A stretch of DNA of 35,483 bases from an uncultured Elioraea sp. GTDB taxonomy: Bacteria > Pseudomonadota > Alphaproteobacteria > Acetobacterales > Acetobacteraceae. Below, in pieces: positions 17,918 through 28,483 of this stretch. The stretch lies in assembly GCA_937927455.1 (NCBI GenBank), contig CALBEG010000216.1:1-35483 (forward strand), written 5' to 3'. Made by a program: the position numbers and the translations under genes. The notes under the pieces were generated by a model that was not told the DNA's origin, ran no database searches, and saw only the letters and a program-made list of their open reading frames with translations. Positions within the stretch are counted from its first letter, which is position 1; each line of letters starts with the position of its first letter.

Positions 17918-20236
17918 TCAGAACCTCGTACCGAAGCCGAATCGAAAGAGTTCGGTCTTGTCGTAGTCCTTCTTCACGATCGCCTGCGCAAGATCGACGT
18001 TGATCACCCCGAACGGCGACCGCCAACGAACGCCAACCCCGGCACCGACGCGCGGGCTGCGATCATCCGCCACGTTCGGTGCTGACACGCCCGGATCCCA
18101 GAGGGCGCCGGTGTCGATGAATGCCCTGCCCTGCAGACCGAGATCATCGGAAACGAAGGGGAGCGGGAACCGGAACTCCGTGCCCGCGGTCCAGATCGCG
18201 CGCCCGCCAAGCGAGTCGGTCGTCTTGAGGTCGCGCGGACCCGCCCCGCCCGGTTCAAAGCCGCGCAGAGTTTCGCCACCGAGGAAGAAGTTGTCGATGA
18301 TCCGTTCGCGGCGCCCGTACTGCAGGAGGTAGCCGGCACTGGCGGTGAAGACGAGGGTGTAGGTCTCTCGCAAGCCGATAATCGGCGAGACCGGAAGATA
18401 GTAGGCGCCATCAAGCCGGGGGCGGAAGAAGCCGATGTCTCCGCCCAACCCCGAGACATCGGTCAGCAGCCGTATGACGAAGCCTTCCGTCGGATCGATT
18501 CGGCTGTTCCGCTTGTCGTAGGTCAGCACTTGGCTCACCTGCGACAGCAAGGTGGTTCCCTCCTGGTCCCGCACATAAATCGACGCGAAAGGGCTGATGT
18601 TGGTGATCTTGCGCTGCATCAGGGTGTACGACCACACTTGGCGCAGCTCCTCGTTGAACGCGTAGCCCAGCCGCAGCGCGAAGCCGACACGGCGGTCGTC
18701 GAAGGCGCGTGTCTCGCGTGCGTTGCGTTCCACCGCGAACACGTCGATGCCAGCGACGAGATTACGGTCGAGGAAATAGGGATCGGTCAGAGAAAGATCG
18801 ATCGCCTGACGGCGCTGCGCAATCGTGACCATGATGTTGCTGTCAAGGCCAGTCCCCACCAGGTTCCGCTCGCGCAGCCCGATCATGGCGAGCGCGCCGC
18901 TGTCGGTCGAGAAGCCACCGCCGATGGTCAGTTCCCCGGTCGCCTTCTCCTGCACCTCCACTTGAACAATCGTGCGATCGGGCGCACTGCCCGGCTGGTT
19001 GGTGATGTTCACGGCGCCGAAATATTGCAGGTCGTTGATCCGCTGCCGCGAGCGCGCGATGCGCGCCGCGCTGAACGCATCGCCTTCGGCCAGCCGCATC
19101 TCGCGCCGAATCACTTTGTCCTGCGTGCGCACATTGCCGACGATGTCGATCCGTTCGACGAACACCCGCGGGCCCTCGACAACCTCGAAGGTCAAGTCGA
19201 CCGTCCGCTCCTCCGGGTTGCGACGAACCTGCGGGCGCACCTCGGCGAAGGCGAAGCCTGCGTTCTGCGCCGCCGTCTGCAGCGCCTGGATGGTCGCATC
19301 AACATCGTCGGCCGCGTACCATGCACCTTCCCGCACCTGCAGCGTCTGGCGCAACGTCTCCGCGTCCAGGTTGCGCACGCGCGAAACGACATCAACCTTG
19401 CCGACGCGATAGCGGTTTCCTTCCTCGACAGTGAAGGTGAGGAAGAAACCGGTGCGATCGGGATCGAGCTCAGCCACGGCGGAGACGACGCGAAAGTCAA
19501 CGTAGCCATTGCGCAGGTAGAAGCGGCGGAGCAGTTCCCGGTCGAAGGCGAGGCGTTCAGGATCGTAGATGTCCGAGGTGGAAAGGACGCGCCACCACGC
19601 CGTCTCGCGCGAAGCGATCGCCTCCTGCAGGGTGCCGGAAGAGAAGGCTCGATTGCCGACGACGTTGATGCGGCGGATCAGCGCCGTCGGTCCTTCGTCG
19701 ATCTCGAACACGACATCGACCCGATTCTGGTCGAGCTCGATCACCTTGGGCTCGATGCGGGCGGCGAAGCGGCCGCGCCGGGCGTAAACATCCAGCAGGC
19801 GCTGGCGGTCGGCCTGGACCAGCGAACGGGTGAACACGGACCGCGGCCTGGCCTGGACCTCATTGCGCAGCGTCTCGTCGCCGAGTGCCCGGTTGCCCTC
19901 GAAGGCAATGCGGTTGACGATCGGGTTTTCGGCCACTGTCACAACGAGGGTGTCGCCCTCGCGACGCAGTGCGACGTCGCGAAAGAGGCCCGTGCCGAAG
20001 AGCGCGCGCAGGGTCCGATCAAGCCGATCGGTCTCGAACGGGTCGCCTGGCTGGGCGAGCATGTAGGAGCGGATCGTCGCCTCCTCGATCCGTTGCGCGC
20101 CCTCGACACGGACCGAGCGGATCACTCCGCCCTGGCCGGCGGCGCGCGCCGCGGCCCCAGCGCCTTGTGCCCCGACCGGCGCAGGGGCTACGAGTGCCAG
20201 CACAGCAAGCAGCGAAAGGATGAACGGGATCCGCAC
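17918..20236 (-). CDS. bamA: Outer membrane protein assembly factor BamA
   Basis: Signal peptide, POTRA repeats (IRSVRVEGAQRIEEATI, VNRIAFEGNRAL, VERIDIVGNVRTQDKVIRREMRLAEGDAF), barrel domain FFLGGETLRGFEPGGAGPRD, C-terminal Phe. Confidence 0.97.
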   Translation of the reverse strand: MRIPFILSLLAVLALVAPAPVGAQGAGAAARAAGQGGVIRSVRVEGAQRIEEATIRSYMLAQPGDPFETDRLDRTLRALFGTGLFRDVALRREGDTLVVTVAENPIVNRIAFEGNRALGDETLRNEVQARPRSVFTRSLVQADRQRLLDVYARRGRFAARIEPKVIELDQNRVDVVFEIDEGPTALIRRINVVGNRAFSSGTLQEAIASRETAWWRVLSTSDIYDPERLAFDRELLRRFYLRNGYVDFRVVSAVAELDPDRTGFFLTFTVEEGNRYRVGKVDVVSRVRNLDAETLRQTLQVREGAWYAADDVDATIQALQTAAQNAGFAFAEVRPQVRRNPEERTVDLTFEVVEGPRVFVERIDIVGNVRTQDKVIRREMRLAEGDAFSAARIARSRQRINDLQYFGAVNITNQPGSAPDRTIVQVEVQEKATGELTIGGGFSTDSGALAMIGLRERNLVGTGLDSNIMVTIAQRRQAIDLSLTDPYFLDRNLVAGIDVFAVERNARETRAFDDRRVGFALRLGYAFNEELRQVWSYTLMQRKITNISPFASIYVRDQEGTTLLSQVSQVLTYDKRNSRIDPTEGFVIRLLTDVSGLGGDIGFFRPRLDGAYYLPVSPIIGLRETYTLVFTASAGYLLQYGRRERIIDNFFLGGETLRGFEPGGAGPRDLKTTDSLGGRAIWTAGTEFRFPLPFVSDDLGLQGRAFIDTGALWDPGVSAPNVADDRSPRVGAGVGVRWRSPFGVINVDLAQAIVKKDYDKTELFRFGFGTRF

Positions 20237-20303
20237 GGGTGATAGGAAACCTCGGCCAAGGTCGATCAGCGATGGCGGACCATAGCCGCGCGCGCCGGTG
20301 CCG

Positions 20304-21458
20304 TCACCCGACTAGCCGCGCCACCCAGTCCACGACGCGGAGCTGAACCAAGTCGTTCCAGGTGGCCAGCACGAACAAGGTGAGGAGGATGGCGAGCCCA
20401 CCGCGGAAGGCATACTCCTGGGCGCGTGGCGGCAGCGGTTGTCCGCGCACCGCCTCGTAGGCGTACATCACCAGATGCCCGCCATCGAGGATAGGGATCG
20501 GGAAGAGGTTGATCAGGGCGAGATTGACGGAAAGGAGGGCGATCAACGCCACCAGGGGCCCAACCCCGCCGGTCGCCACCTGGCCTGAGAGCTGGGCTAT
20601 TCGCAACGGGCCGCCGAGATCCTCCGTGCCGCGCGTGCCGGCGATGATCTGCCACAACGCAACAAGGGTCTGCTCGGTGATGCGGACCGTCTCGCCGACG
20701 CCGGCGGCAACGGCGCTGAGCGGATCGAGGCGGCGCAGCTCGGGCACACCCCCCGCCACCCCCAGAAGGCCAATCCGGGTCACATTGCCGAAGCGGTCGG
20801 AGACCTCGCGCAAATCGGGGGTCGCGCTGAGAACCAGGGATCGGCCATCGCGTTCGATCGCCACACCGAGCGTCTGCTCCGGCCGAAGGCGGACGATGGC
20901 CTGGACATCCTCGAAGCGGCGGATGGCGCGCCCGTCTATGGCCACAATGCGGTCGCCGGGGGTGAGGCCAGCGCGCTCAGCAGCGCTGCCTGGCTGCACC
21001 GCTGTGACCACCGGCGCAGTGTCGGGACGGCCCGAGATGGCGTAGGTGGCGGCGAGCAGGACGGCGGCGAGCAGGAAGTTGGCGAGCGGCCCGGCTGCAA
21101 CCACCCACGCCCGTCGGCCCACACTCTTCTCGGCGAAGGTCTGCCCCCGCCGCCATTCGGGAAGCGCCAAGCCCTTCTCGCGCGCTTCAGCCTCCATCCG
21201 TGCGCGGTCCTCGGGGCTCTCCGCCCCGTGCAGGCGCACATAGCCGCCGAGCGGGATCCAGCACACTTTCCACCGCGTGCCCGCACGGTCGGTCCAGCCG
21301 AAGAGCTCACCGCCGAACCCGATGGAGAAGGCGTCGACGTGCACGCCGACGGAACGAGCCGCCAGGTAGTGGCCGAGCTCATGGACGAAGATCAGCACGC
21401 CGAGCACGACCAGGAACGGGCCGATCGTGCCGAGCGCGCCGCCGAGTAGGTCAAGCAC
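20304..21458 (-). CDS. rseP: RIP metalloprotease RseP (site-2 protease)
   Basis: HELGH zinc motif (VLIFVHELGHYLAARSVGVHVDAFSIGFG), PDZ domain GSAAERAGLTPGDRIVAIDG, NLFPIPILDGGHL. Confidence 0.97.
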   Translation of the reverse strand: MLDLLGGALGTIGPFLVVLGVLIFVHELGHYLAARSVGVHVDAFSIGFGGELFGWTDRAGTRWKVCWIPLGGYVRLHGAESPEDRARMEAEAREKGLALPEWRRGQTFAEKSVGRRAWVVAAGPLANFLLAAVLLAATYAISGRPDTAPVVTAVQPGSAAERAGLTPGDRIVAIDGRAIRRFEDVQAIVRLRPEQTLGVAIERDGRSLVLSATPDLREVSDRFGNVTRIGLLGVAGGVPELRRLDPLSAVAAGVGETVRITEQTLVALWQIIAGTRGTEDLGGPLRIAQLSGQVATGGVGPLVALIALLSVNLALINLFPIPILDGGHLVMYAYEAVRGQPLPPRAQEYAFRGGLAILLTLFVLATWNDLVQLRVVDWVARLVG

Positions 21459-21485
21459 CGTGGAGGTCTCCCTGTGCGATTGGGC

Positions 21486-22670
21486 TCAGGCCAGGACGAG
21501 GTCGGGCGCGAGCTGACGAGCCATAGCCCGAGCCTCGCCGTCCGCCGCCAGGACATCGTCGAGCGCTTCGGCCGAGTTCGGCGCGAACCGCTCGAGGGTT
21601 GCTTCAACCAGGGCCGGGATGGCGAGGAAGGGCAGCTGTCCGGCGAGGAAGAGTTCGACCGCGACCTCGTTCGCCGCATTCAGCACGGTGGGGGCGAGCC
21701 CGCCCGCGTCCAACGCAGCACGCGCGAGGCGAAGGCAGGGGAACCTCTCGAGGTCGGGCAGCTCGAAGGTGAGCCTGCCGAGGTGGGCGAGATCAAGCCG
21801 CCGGTCGGGCACCGGCATCCGATCAGGCCAGGCAAGGGTGTGGGCAATGGGCACGTGCATGTCCGGCGGCCCCATCTGTGCCAGAAGCGACCCATCGATG
21901 TACTGCACGAGCCCGTGCACCGCCGCTTCAGGATGGACGAGTACATCGATCCGCTCGGGCGGGACAGGGAAGAGGCGGGCGGCCTCGATCACCTCGAGCC
22001 CCTTGTTCATCATCGTGGCGCTGTCGATGGTGACCTTCGCCCCCATGCGCCAGACGGGGTGGCGGAGTGCATCCTCGGGCCGGATCGCACGCATGCGCTC
22101 GCGAGGCCAGGTGCGGAAGGGGCCGCCCGAGGCGGTCAGCACAATCCGCTCCACCGTGCCCGGGCTGGTTCCATCCAGCGCCTGATAGATGGCGTTGTGC
22201 TCGGAGTCGGCAGGCAGCAGGACAGCGCCAGACCGTTCTGCAGTGGCGAGGATGAGCGGACCGGCGCACACCAGCGCCTCCTTGTTGGCGATGGCGACGA
22301 TGCCGCCACCCTGTACGGCGGACAGGGTGGCGCGCAGGCCGGCCGCTCCGACGATACTCGCCATCGTCCAGTCGACCGGGGCGGAGGCGGCCTCGATCAC
22401 GGCCTCTGGCCCCGCCTCAGCGACGACGTCACTGCCGGCGACCGCCTCCTTCAGCGCTGGCCAGGCGGTGGCATCGGCGACCACGCACCGTTTCGCCCGC
22501 ACCCGCCGGGCAGCCTCGGCAAGGGCAAGCGCATTGCCGTTCGCCACCAGGGTCTCGACCTCGAACTGCCCGGGTGGTGCGGCGGCGATCAGGTCAAGGG
22601 TCGAACGACCGATTGAGCCCGTTGCCCCGAGCACGTTCACCCGTCGCGGGCGGCGCCCTAGGTCAGCCAC
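21486..22670 (-). CDS. dxr: 1-deoxy-D-xylulose-5-phosphate reductoisomerase
   Basis: VNVLGATGSIGRSTLDLI; IALANKEALV-type IVAIANKEALVCAG; LLPADSEHNAIYQAL; TASGGPFR. Confidence 0.97.
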   Translation of the reverse strand: MADLGRRPRRVNVLGATGSIGRSTLDLIAAAPPGQFEVETLVANGNALALAEAARRVRAKRCVVADATAWPALKEAVAGSDVVAEAGPEAVIEAASAPVDWTMASIVGAAGLRATLSAVQGGGIVAIANKEALVCAGPLILATAERSGAVLLPADSEHNAIYQALDGTSPGTVERIVLTASGGPFRTWPRERMRAIRPEDALRHPVWRMGAKVTIDSATMMNKGLEVIEAARLFPVPPERIDVLVHPEAAVHGLVQYIDGSLLAQMGPPDMHVPIAHTLAWPDRMPVPDRRLDLAHLGRLTFELPDLERFPCLRLARAALDAGGLAPTVLNAANEVAVELFLAGQLPFLAIPALVEATLERFAPNSAEALDDVLAADGEARAMARQLAPDLVLA

Positions 22671-23533
22671 AGCACTCTGCCCTGCCCCGTCGCCAGCGAC
22701 AGGGCGGCTGCCACCGGTGCGGCAGCGATCAGCCCATCCGCCCGATCAAGGAGGCCGCCATGGCCGGGAATCAGACGGGAGGAGTCCTTCACCATGAAGC
22801 GCCGTTTCATCCAACTTTCAAACAAGTCGCCGCCCTGCGCCACCCCACCCACCGTGAGCGCGATGGCCGCCGCATGCAACGGCGCAGCAAGGCCGGCCAG
22901 AAGCCACGCCGAAGCAAGCCCGACGATGAGCGCCGCGGCCAGCCCACCCGCGGCGCCCGACCAGGTCTTGTTCGGGCTGATCCGAGGTGCGAGGCGCGGC
23001 CCGCCGAACAGCCGCCCGGCAAGGTAGGCGCCGATGTCGGTGGCCCAGACGACCAGGACGATGAATAGGACATTGGCTCTTCCCGCCAGATCGTCAGCCC
23101 GCAACCAAACGAGGCCCACGGCAGCCAGGCCGATATACACCACGCCGGCGGCAAGCCACACCGCGGCGCGCTGTTGCGAGACGGTCAGCGCGACCCGTTC
23201 GGCGAGGAGCCAGCCGAGCACGGTGCCGACGACAAGGGAGACGAGTGCGCCAGGCCAAAGGGAAAGTCCCGCGCAAACAGAGGCCGCAAGCAGAGACACC
23301 CCGACCGCTGCGCCTGGCAGGGCGCGCAGCCTGAGGCCGCAAAGATGCACCCACTCCCACGCCAGGATCGCGCTCGCCGCTCCGACCAGGAGGGCGAACC
23401 AGGGCGAGCCGAACCAGATCGCGGCGAGCGCAAGCGGGCCGAGCACTGCGGCGGAGGCGAGGCGAACCCGAAGATCGGCAAAGCGGCGGGATCGTGCGGC
23501 GTCAGCCCCGTTCATCCTGGCCGCGCCGGTCAT
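22658..23533 (-). CDS. cdsA: Phosphatidate cytidylyltransferase
   Basis: Multi-TM; ATDIGAYLAGRLFGGPRLAPRISPNKTWSGAAGG; KDSSRLIPGHGGLLDRADGL. Confidence 0.95.
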   Translation of the reverse strand: MTGAARMNGADAARSRRFADLRVRLASAAVLGPLALAAIWFGSPWFALLVGAASAILAWEWVHLCGLRLRALPGAAVGVSLLAASVCAGLSLWPGALVSLVVGTVLGWLLAERVALTVSQQRAAVWLAAGVVYIGLAAVGLVWLRADDLAGRANVLFIVLVVWATDIGAYLAGRLFGGPRLAPRISPNKTWSGAAGGLAAALIVGLASAWLLAGLAAPLHAAAIALTVGGVAQGGDLFESWMKRRFMVKDSSRLIPGHGGLLDRADGLIAAAPVAAALSLATGQGRVLWLT

Positions 23534-23566
23534 CGCGCCCCCTTCAGCGTTCGGGCGCGCGTTGCC

Positions 23567-24319
23567 TCACCCGCCCCGGCCGCCGTAGCGCCGCTCGCGC
23601 CGGGAGAAGACGGCAAGCGCCTGGGCGAAGTGCTGCGGGCCGAAATCGGGCCACAGCACGTCGAGGAAGACGAACTCGGCATAGGCCGCCTGCCACAGCA
23701 GGAAATTCGACAGCCGCTGTTCCCCGGAGGTGCGGATGACGAGATCGGGGTCCGGCATGCCCGAGGTTTCCAGGAACCCGGCGAAGGCAGTCTCGTCCAG
23801 GGAATTGGGGTCGAGCCGGCCGGCGGCGACCAGCGCGGCAGCCCTGCGGGCGGCGGCCGCGATCTCGCTGCGCGCGCCGTAGGAGAGCGCGATGACCAGA
23901 TTGAGGCGGTCGTTGGCGACGGAGTCGGCTTCGCTCCTCTCGATCGCCTCCCTCAGGCTGCGGTCCAGGCGCGAGCGGTCACCAATCATGCGCAGGCGCA
24001 CGCCACTGTCGAGGAACTTGCGCATGTGCTGTTCAATACCTTGCCGGAGCAAGCCCATCAGCCCATTCACCTCGAACGCGGGGCGGCGCCAATTCTCGGA
24101 GGAGAAAGCGTACAGAGTGAGCCAGGGGATACCGTAGGCCAGGGCGGCATCGACCGCGCGCCTGGCAGCTTCCGTGCCTTCGCGATGGCCGGCGAGCACA
24201 GGAAGGCCGCGTGCCGCCGCCCAGCGCCGGTTGCCGTCCATGATGATGGCGACATGCTGGACGGCGACCCCTTCGGCGAGGGCGGCGACTGCCTGAGCTG
24301 CGGGAAGCGGTGCGTTCAT
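23567..24319 (-). CDS. uppS: Undecaprenyl diphosphate synthase (isoprenyl transferase)
   Basis: HVAIIMDGNRRWAAARGLPVLAGHREGTEAARR; LTLYAFSSENWRRP; PDLVIRTSGEQRLSNFLLWQAAYAEFVF. Confidence 0.97.
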   Translation of the reverse strand: MNAPLPAAQAVAALAEGVAVQHVAIIMDGNRRWAAARGLPVLAGHREGTEAARRAVDAALAYGIPWLTLYAFSSENWRRPAFEVNGLMGLLRQGIEQHMRKFLDSGVRLRMIGDRSRLDRSLREAIERSEADSVANDRLNLVIALSYGARSEIAAAARRAAALVAAGRLDPNSLDETAFAGFLETSGMPDPDLVIRTSGEQRLSNFLLWQAAYAEFVFLDVLWPDFGPQHFAQALAVFSRRERRYGGRGG

Positions 24320-24341
24320 GGCGCGGCGGAATGACCCGCGA

Positions 24342-24917
24342 TCAGGGCTGTTTGATGTCCGCTTCCTTCGCCGCCAGCGCCTCGTCCACCTTGCGGACGT
24401 AGGCGTCGGTCAGCTTCTGCACCTCCTCCGCCCAGTCCCGGTGCAGGTCCTGGCCGATCTCCCCATCTTTCTCCAGCTTCTTCAGGGTTTCCATCCCGTC
24501 GCGCCGCACGCCCCGAATCGCCACCCGGGCGGCCTCGGCATAGCGCGCCGCAAGCTTGGCGAGTTCGGCCCGCCGTTCCGCCGTCAGCGGCGGCAGCGGG
24601 ACGCGGATGAGCTGGCCGTCCGCGGCGGGGTTGAGCCCGAGCCCCGCCTCTCGGATCGCCTTCTCCACCGCCCCCACCGCCGACCGGTCCCAGACCTGGA
24701 CGGTCAGCAGGCGGGGCTCCGGCGCGCCGATAGTGCCGACCTGGGTGATCGGCATCTCCGTGCCGTAGACCTCGACCTTGATGGGCTCAAGGAGCGCGGG
24801 TGTGGCGCGGCCTGTCCGAAGCCCGGCGAATTCCTTGCGCAGCGTCTCGAGCGCGCCGTCCATGCGGCGCCTCAGATCGCCCGTGATGTCCTCGAGTGAC
24901 GGTGGCGCCTTCGCCAT
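24342..24917 (-). CDS. frr: Ribosome recycling factor
   Basis: LRKEFAGLRTGRATPALLEPIKVEVYGTEMPITQVGTIGAPEPRLLTVQVWD; RRDGMETLKKLEKDGEIGQDL. Confidence 0.97.
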   Translation of the reverse strand: MAKAPPSLEDITGDLRRRMDGALETLRKEFAGLRTGRATPALLEPIKVEVYGTEMPITQVGTIGAPEPRLLTVQVWDRSAVGAVEKAIREAGLGLNPAADGQLIRVPLPPLTAERRAELAKLAARYAEAARVAIRGVRRDGMETLKKLEKDGEIGQDLHRDWAEEVQKLTDAYVRKVDEALAAKEADIKQP

Positions 24918-24977
24918 CTCCTGCCCTTCCCTGCCTGCGCCCTTGGTGTTGCAAAACCTCCGCAGCCGACCCCGCTC

Positions 24978-25706
24978 TCAGGCGGCAGCATCAGCAACAA
25001 GCGTGTAGATTCCCTTGCCCCGCATCACCGCGGCGAAGGCTCCCGGCTCCTGGATGGAAAAAACGATGATGGGAAGCCCGTTCTCGCGCGACAGGCTGAT
25101 CGCAGAGGCGTCCATCACCGCGAGATCCCGGGCGAGGACATCGAGATAGGTGAGATGATCATACCGGGTGGCGGTCGGGTTCTTGCGCGGGTCAGCGGAA
25201 TAGACGCCATCCACCTGTGTGCCCTTCAGCAGCACATCGCACCCCGTCTCCACCGCCCGAAGCGCGGCGGCGGTATCGGTGGTGAAGAACGGGTTGCCAG
25301 TGCCGGCGGCGAAGATCACCACCCTCCCCTTCTCCATGTGCCGGATGGCGCGGCGCCGAATGTAGGGCTCGCAGACCGAGGCCATCGGGATGGCAGACTG
25401 AACCCGAGTCTGCAGACCGAGCTTCTCGAGCGCGTTCTGCACCGCAAGCGCGTTCAACACCGTCGCCAGCATGCCCATGTAGTCGGCGGAGGCACGCTCC
25501 ATGCCTGCCGCAGCGCCAGAGACGCCGCGAAAGATGTTGCCCCCGCCGATAACGAGGCACACCTGGATGCCGTCCTGGACCACCTCGGCGATATCGCGGG
25601 CGATCCGCGCCACGGTCTCGGTGCAGATCCCGTAGTCGCGCTTGCCCATCAACGCCTCGCCGGAGACCTTGAGGAGAACGCGGCGATAGTGGGGCGCATT
25701 CCCCAT
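24978..25706 (-). CDS. pyrH: UMP kinase
   Basis: [48 protein letters not shown] 25706 has SD GAGGAG about 9 nt upstream; ATG 25727 is an alternative. Confidence 0.96.
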   Translation of the reverse strand: MGNAPHYRRVLLKVSGEALMGKRDYGICTETVARIARDIAEVVQDGIQVCLVIGGGNIFRGVSGAAAGMERASADYMGMLATVLNALAVQNALEKLGLQTRVQSAIPMASVCEPYIRRRAIRHMEKGRVVIFAAGTGNPFFTTDTAAALRAVETGCDVLLKGTQVDGVYSADPRKNPTATRYDHLTYLDVLARDLAVMDASAISLSRENGLPIIVFSIQEPGAFAAVMRGKGIYTLVADAAA

Positions 25707-25782
25707 CGGTCTGGTCTCCTCGGGCATCGCTTCCTGGCCCCGCGGCGGCACGAGCCCCTCGCCCGGCGGGTGCAGGCCGCAT

Positions 25783-26688
25783 CTAGCGGGCGGCAGCAGC
25801 AACCTCGGCGGCGAAGTCCTTCTCGTCCTTCTCGATTCCCTCGCCCAACTGGTAGCGGACAAAACCGGTGATTGTCATCCCCGCCTTGGCGAAAACGTCG
25901 CTCACTCGGCTCTCGCCGTCGTGCACCCATAGCTGCTCGAGCAGCACGACCTCTTCGTAGAACTTGCGGATCCGCCCCTCGACCATCTTTTCGATGATCG
26001 TCTCCGGCTTGCCGGAGGCGCGCGCCTGGTCGGCGAGCACGGCCTTCTCACGCGCCAGAGCCGCGGGGTCGACGGACGCGATGTCGAGATAGTCGGGCCG
26101 GGCGGCAGCGATGTGCATGGCGAGCTGGCGGCCGAGACTCGCTCGCGACTCGGGCGTTCCGCCGGTGAGGGCGACCAGCACGCCGATGCGCCCCAGGTTC
26201 GGCTTGAGCGCGGCATGCACATAGGTCGCGACCGAACCGCCCGGCTGCGCGGCGAGCATGGCGGTGCGGCGGATGGTCATGTTCTCGCCGATGGTCGCGA
26301 TCAGCCGGGTCAGCTCCTCGGCCACCGACCGGCCGGCGCCTGGGTAGGCCAGCGCCTTCAGCGCCTCGACATCGTCTGCCGCCTCGAGGGCAAGAGCAGC
26401 GCAGGTCTCGACGAAGCCCTGGAAGGTTTCGTTGCGGGCCACGAAGTCGGTCTCGGCGTTGACTTCGACGATCGCGGCGCGATCTCCCCCGTCCCGCACC
26501 CCGACCAGGCCCTCGGCTGCCGTCCGGCCCGCCTTCTTCGCCGCCGCCGCCAACCCTTTCTTACGCAGCCAGTCGACCGCCGCCTCGAGGTCACCGCCCG
26601 TCTCGGCCAGCGCCTTCTTGCAGTCCATCATCCCGGCGCCGGTCTTGTCGCGCAGTTCGCGCACCAACGCCGCCGAAATCTCGGCCAT
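25783..26688 (-). CDS. tsf: Translation elongation factor Ts
   Basis: [61 protein letters not shown] to 26901 is an upstream extension into rpsB. Confidence 0.97.
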   Translation of the reverse strand: MAEISAALVRELRDKTGAGMMDCKKALAETGGDLEAAVDWLRKKGLAAAAKKAGRTAAEGLVGVRDGGDRAAIVEVNAETDFVARNETFQGFVETCAALALEAADDVEALKALAYPGAGRSVAEELTRLIATIGENMTIRRTAMLAAQPGGSVATYVHAALKPNLGRIGVLVALTGGTPESRASLGRQLAMHIAAARPDYLDIASVDPAALAREKAVLADQARASGKPETIIEKMVEGRIRKFYEEVVLLEQLWVHDGESRVSDVFAKAGMTITGFVRYQLGEGIEKDEKDFAAEVAAAAR

Positions 26689-26725
26689 CTCTAGGTTCCC
26701 TCGTGTTGTCGCGTGGTCGTGCCGG

Positions 26726-27571
26726 TCAGTGCCGGGTCGCGGCCTCCTCAGCCACCTCGCCAAGCGCCTCCTCGACGCCCCCCGGTCCGGCCTGCTCGCC
26801 AAACTCGACCAACTCCTCGGCCGGCGGCAAGGTCTCGGCCGGCAGCTCCTCCGCCGCGCCGATGTCGACACCGGAGGCCGCCATCTCGGCCGAGATGCCA
26901 TCGAGCACCGCCCCCGCGATCAGGTCGCAGTAGAGCGAGATGGCGCGGATCGCGTCGTCATTGCCCGGGATAGGATAGGTCACGCCGTCGGGATCCGAAT
27001 TGCTGTCCAGCACCGCGACCACGGGGATGCCGAGCTTGCGCGCCTCATCGACCGCGATCCGCTCTTTGTTGGTGTCGATGATGAACAGCATGTCCGGCAG
27101 CCCACCCATCTCCTTGATGCCGCCCAGCGCGCGCTCGAGCTTGTCGCGCTCGCGCATCAGGCCGAGCGCCTCCTTCTTGGTCAGCCCCGTCTGCTCCTGG
27201 GCGAGCTGCTCCTCGATCGCGCGCAGCCGCTTGATCGAGTTCTGGATCGTCTTCCAGTTCGTCAGCATGCCGCCGAGCCAGCGGTGATTGACGTAGTACT
27301 GACCGCACCGCTTCGCCGCCTCGGCCACAATGTCGGCAGCGGCGCGCTTGGTGCCGACAAACAAGACCCGCCCCCCGCCGGCGACGACATCGCGCACCGC
27401 CTGCATCGCGCGCTGAAGCAACGGCACGGTCTGGCGCAGGTCGATCACGTGCACCTGGTTGCGCACGCCGAACAGGTATGGCGCCATCTTCGGGTTCCAG
27501 CGCCGCGTATGGTGCCCGAAGTGCACGCCAGCCTCGAGCAGCTGGCGCAGGGTGAACGAGGGGATGGCCAT
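26726..27571 (-). CDS. rpsB: 30S ribosomal protein S2 with acidic C-terminal tail
   Basis: [50 protein letters not shown]; ~40-residue Glu/Ala-rich C-terminus. Confidence 0.97.
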   Translation of the reverse strand: MAIPSFTLRQLLEAGVHFGHHTRRWNPKMAPYLFGVRNQVHVIDLRQTVPLLQRAMQAVRDVVAGGGRVLFVGTKRAAADIVAEAAKRCGQYYVNHRWLGGMLTNWKTIQNSIKRLRAIEEQLAQEQTGLTKKEALGLMRERDKLERALGGIKEMGGLPDMLFIIDTNKERIAVDEARKLGIPVVAVLDSNSDPDGVTYPIPGNDDAIRAISLYCDLIAGAVLDGISAEMAASGVDIGAAEELPAETLPPAEELVEFGEQAGPGGVEEALGEVAEEAATRH

Positions 27572-27675
27572 GGGCCGCGATCCTTTCCTTCCGTCGTCCG
27601 GTTCTGCCTCCGCGGCGTTGCGCGGTCAGGGCCGGGAAGAGCTTTCCCCCCTCCCCCTCCCCCGCCGCACCGGAC

Positions 27676-27753
27676 CCCGGGTTCTTACCTCGGGAAGGTC
27701 ACGCCGCGTGTGGATTTCCCGCCCGGGGGTGCCCCCAGCCGAGATAACCCGGG
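27676..27753 (-). promoter_or_regulatory. Candidate structured 5' leader of rpsB (three-stem element)
   Basis: + strand: CCCGGGTT 27676-27683 pairs AACCCGGG 27746-27753; CGGGAA 27691-27696 pairs TTCCCG 27716-27721; GGGG 27725-27728 pairs CCCC 27733-27736. Lies ~105-180 nt upstream of the rpsB start. Confidence 0.4.
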
Positions 27754-27805
27754 TGATACCGAGGTGGAGGGCTCGGGGCAAGGGGCGGATGTGGGAGAAG
27801 GGAGG

Positions 27806-28483
27806 TCACACCACGATGCGCCCGTCCTTCAGGCGCAGCGTCCGGTCCATGCGCGATGCGAGCTCCGGGTTGTGGGTGGCGATCAGCGCTGCTGCGCCGT
27901 GCGAGCGGACGAGGGAGAGCAGTTCGCCGAACACCACCTCCGCCGTCTCCAGGTCGAGATTGCCGGTGGGTTCGTCGGCCAGCAGGACCTGCGGGCGGTG
28001 GGCGAGTGCTCGCGCAATGGCCACCCGCTGCTGCTCTCCGCCCGAGAGCCGCGCCGGGCGGTGGCGCAGACGTCCGCCCAGGCCGAGCCCTTCCAGCAGG
28101 GTGCGCGCGCGGTCGCGTGCCTCCGCTTTCGGCCGACCGGCAATGATCAACGGCATCGCCGCGTTCTCGAGCGCGTCAAACTCCGGCAGCAGGTGGTGGA
28201 ACTGATAGACGAAGCCGATGACGCCCCGTCTAAGCGCGGTGCGGGCGGCATCATCGAGGCCCGTCACCTCCCGCCCGGCGACGATCACGCGCCCCGCATC
28301 GGCCCTCTCGAGGAGGCCCGCGATGTGGAGGAGGGTCGATTTTCCCGCCCCCGACGGTGCGACGAGGGCGACGATCTCTCCCGCCGCGATCGCGAGATCG
28401 ACCCCGCGCAGCACGGCCAGACTGCCCTCTCCGGTGCGAAAGCGACGCTCAACGCCGGCGAGCCGAAGGACCGCCTCACTCAT
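27806..28483 (-). CDS. lolD: Lipoprotein-releasing ABC transporter ATP-binding protein
   Basis: Walker [34 protein letters not shown] signature, [12 protein letters not shown]; adjacent to LolC/E permease. Confidence 0.95.
   Translation of the reverse strand: MSEAVLRLAGVERRFRTGEGSLAVLRGVDLAIAAGEIVALVAPSGAGKSTLLHIAGLLERADAGRVIVAGREVTGLDDAARTALRRGVIGFVYQFHHLLPEFDALENAAMPLIIAGRPKAEARDRARTLLEGLGLGGRLRHRPARLSGGEQQRVAIARALAHRPQVLLADEPTGNLDLETAEVVFGELLSLVRSHGAAALIATHNPELASRMDRTLRLKDGRIVV

Noticed and set aside
18530-20242. 570-aa + strand ORF opposite bamA
   Set aside because: Shadow ORF of a confident BamA gene; no recognisable domain.
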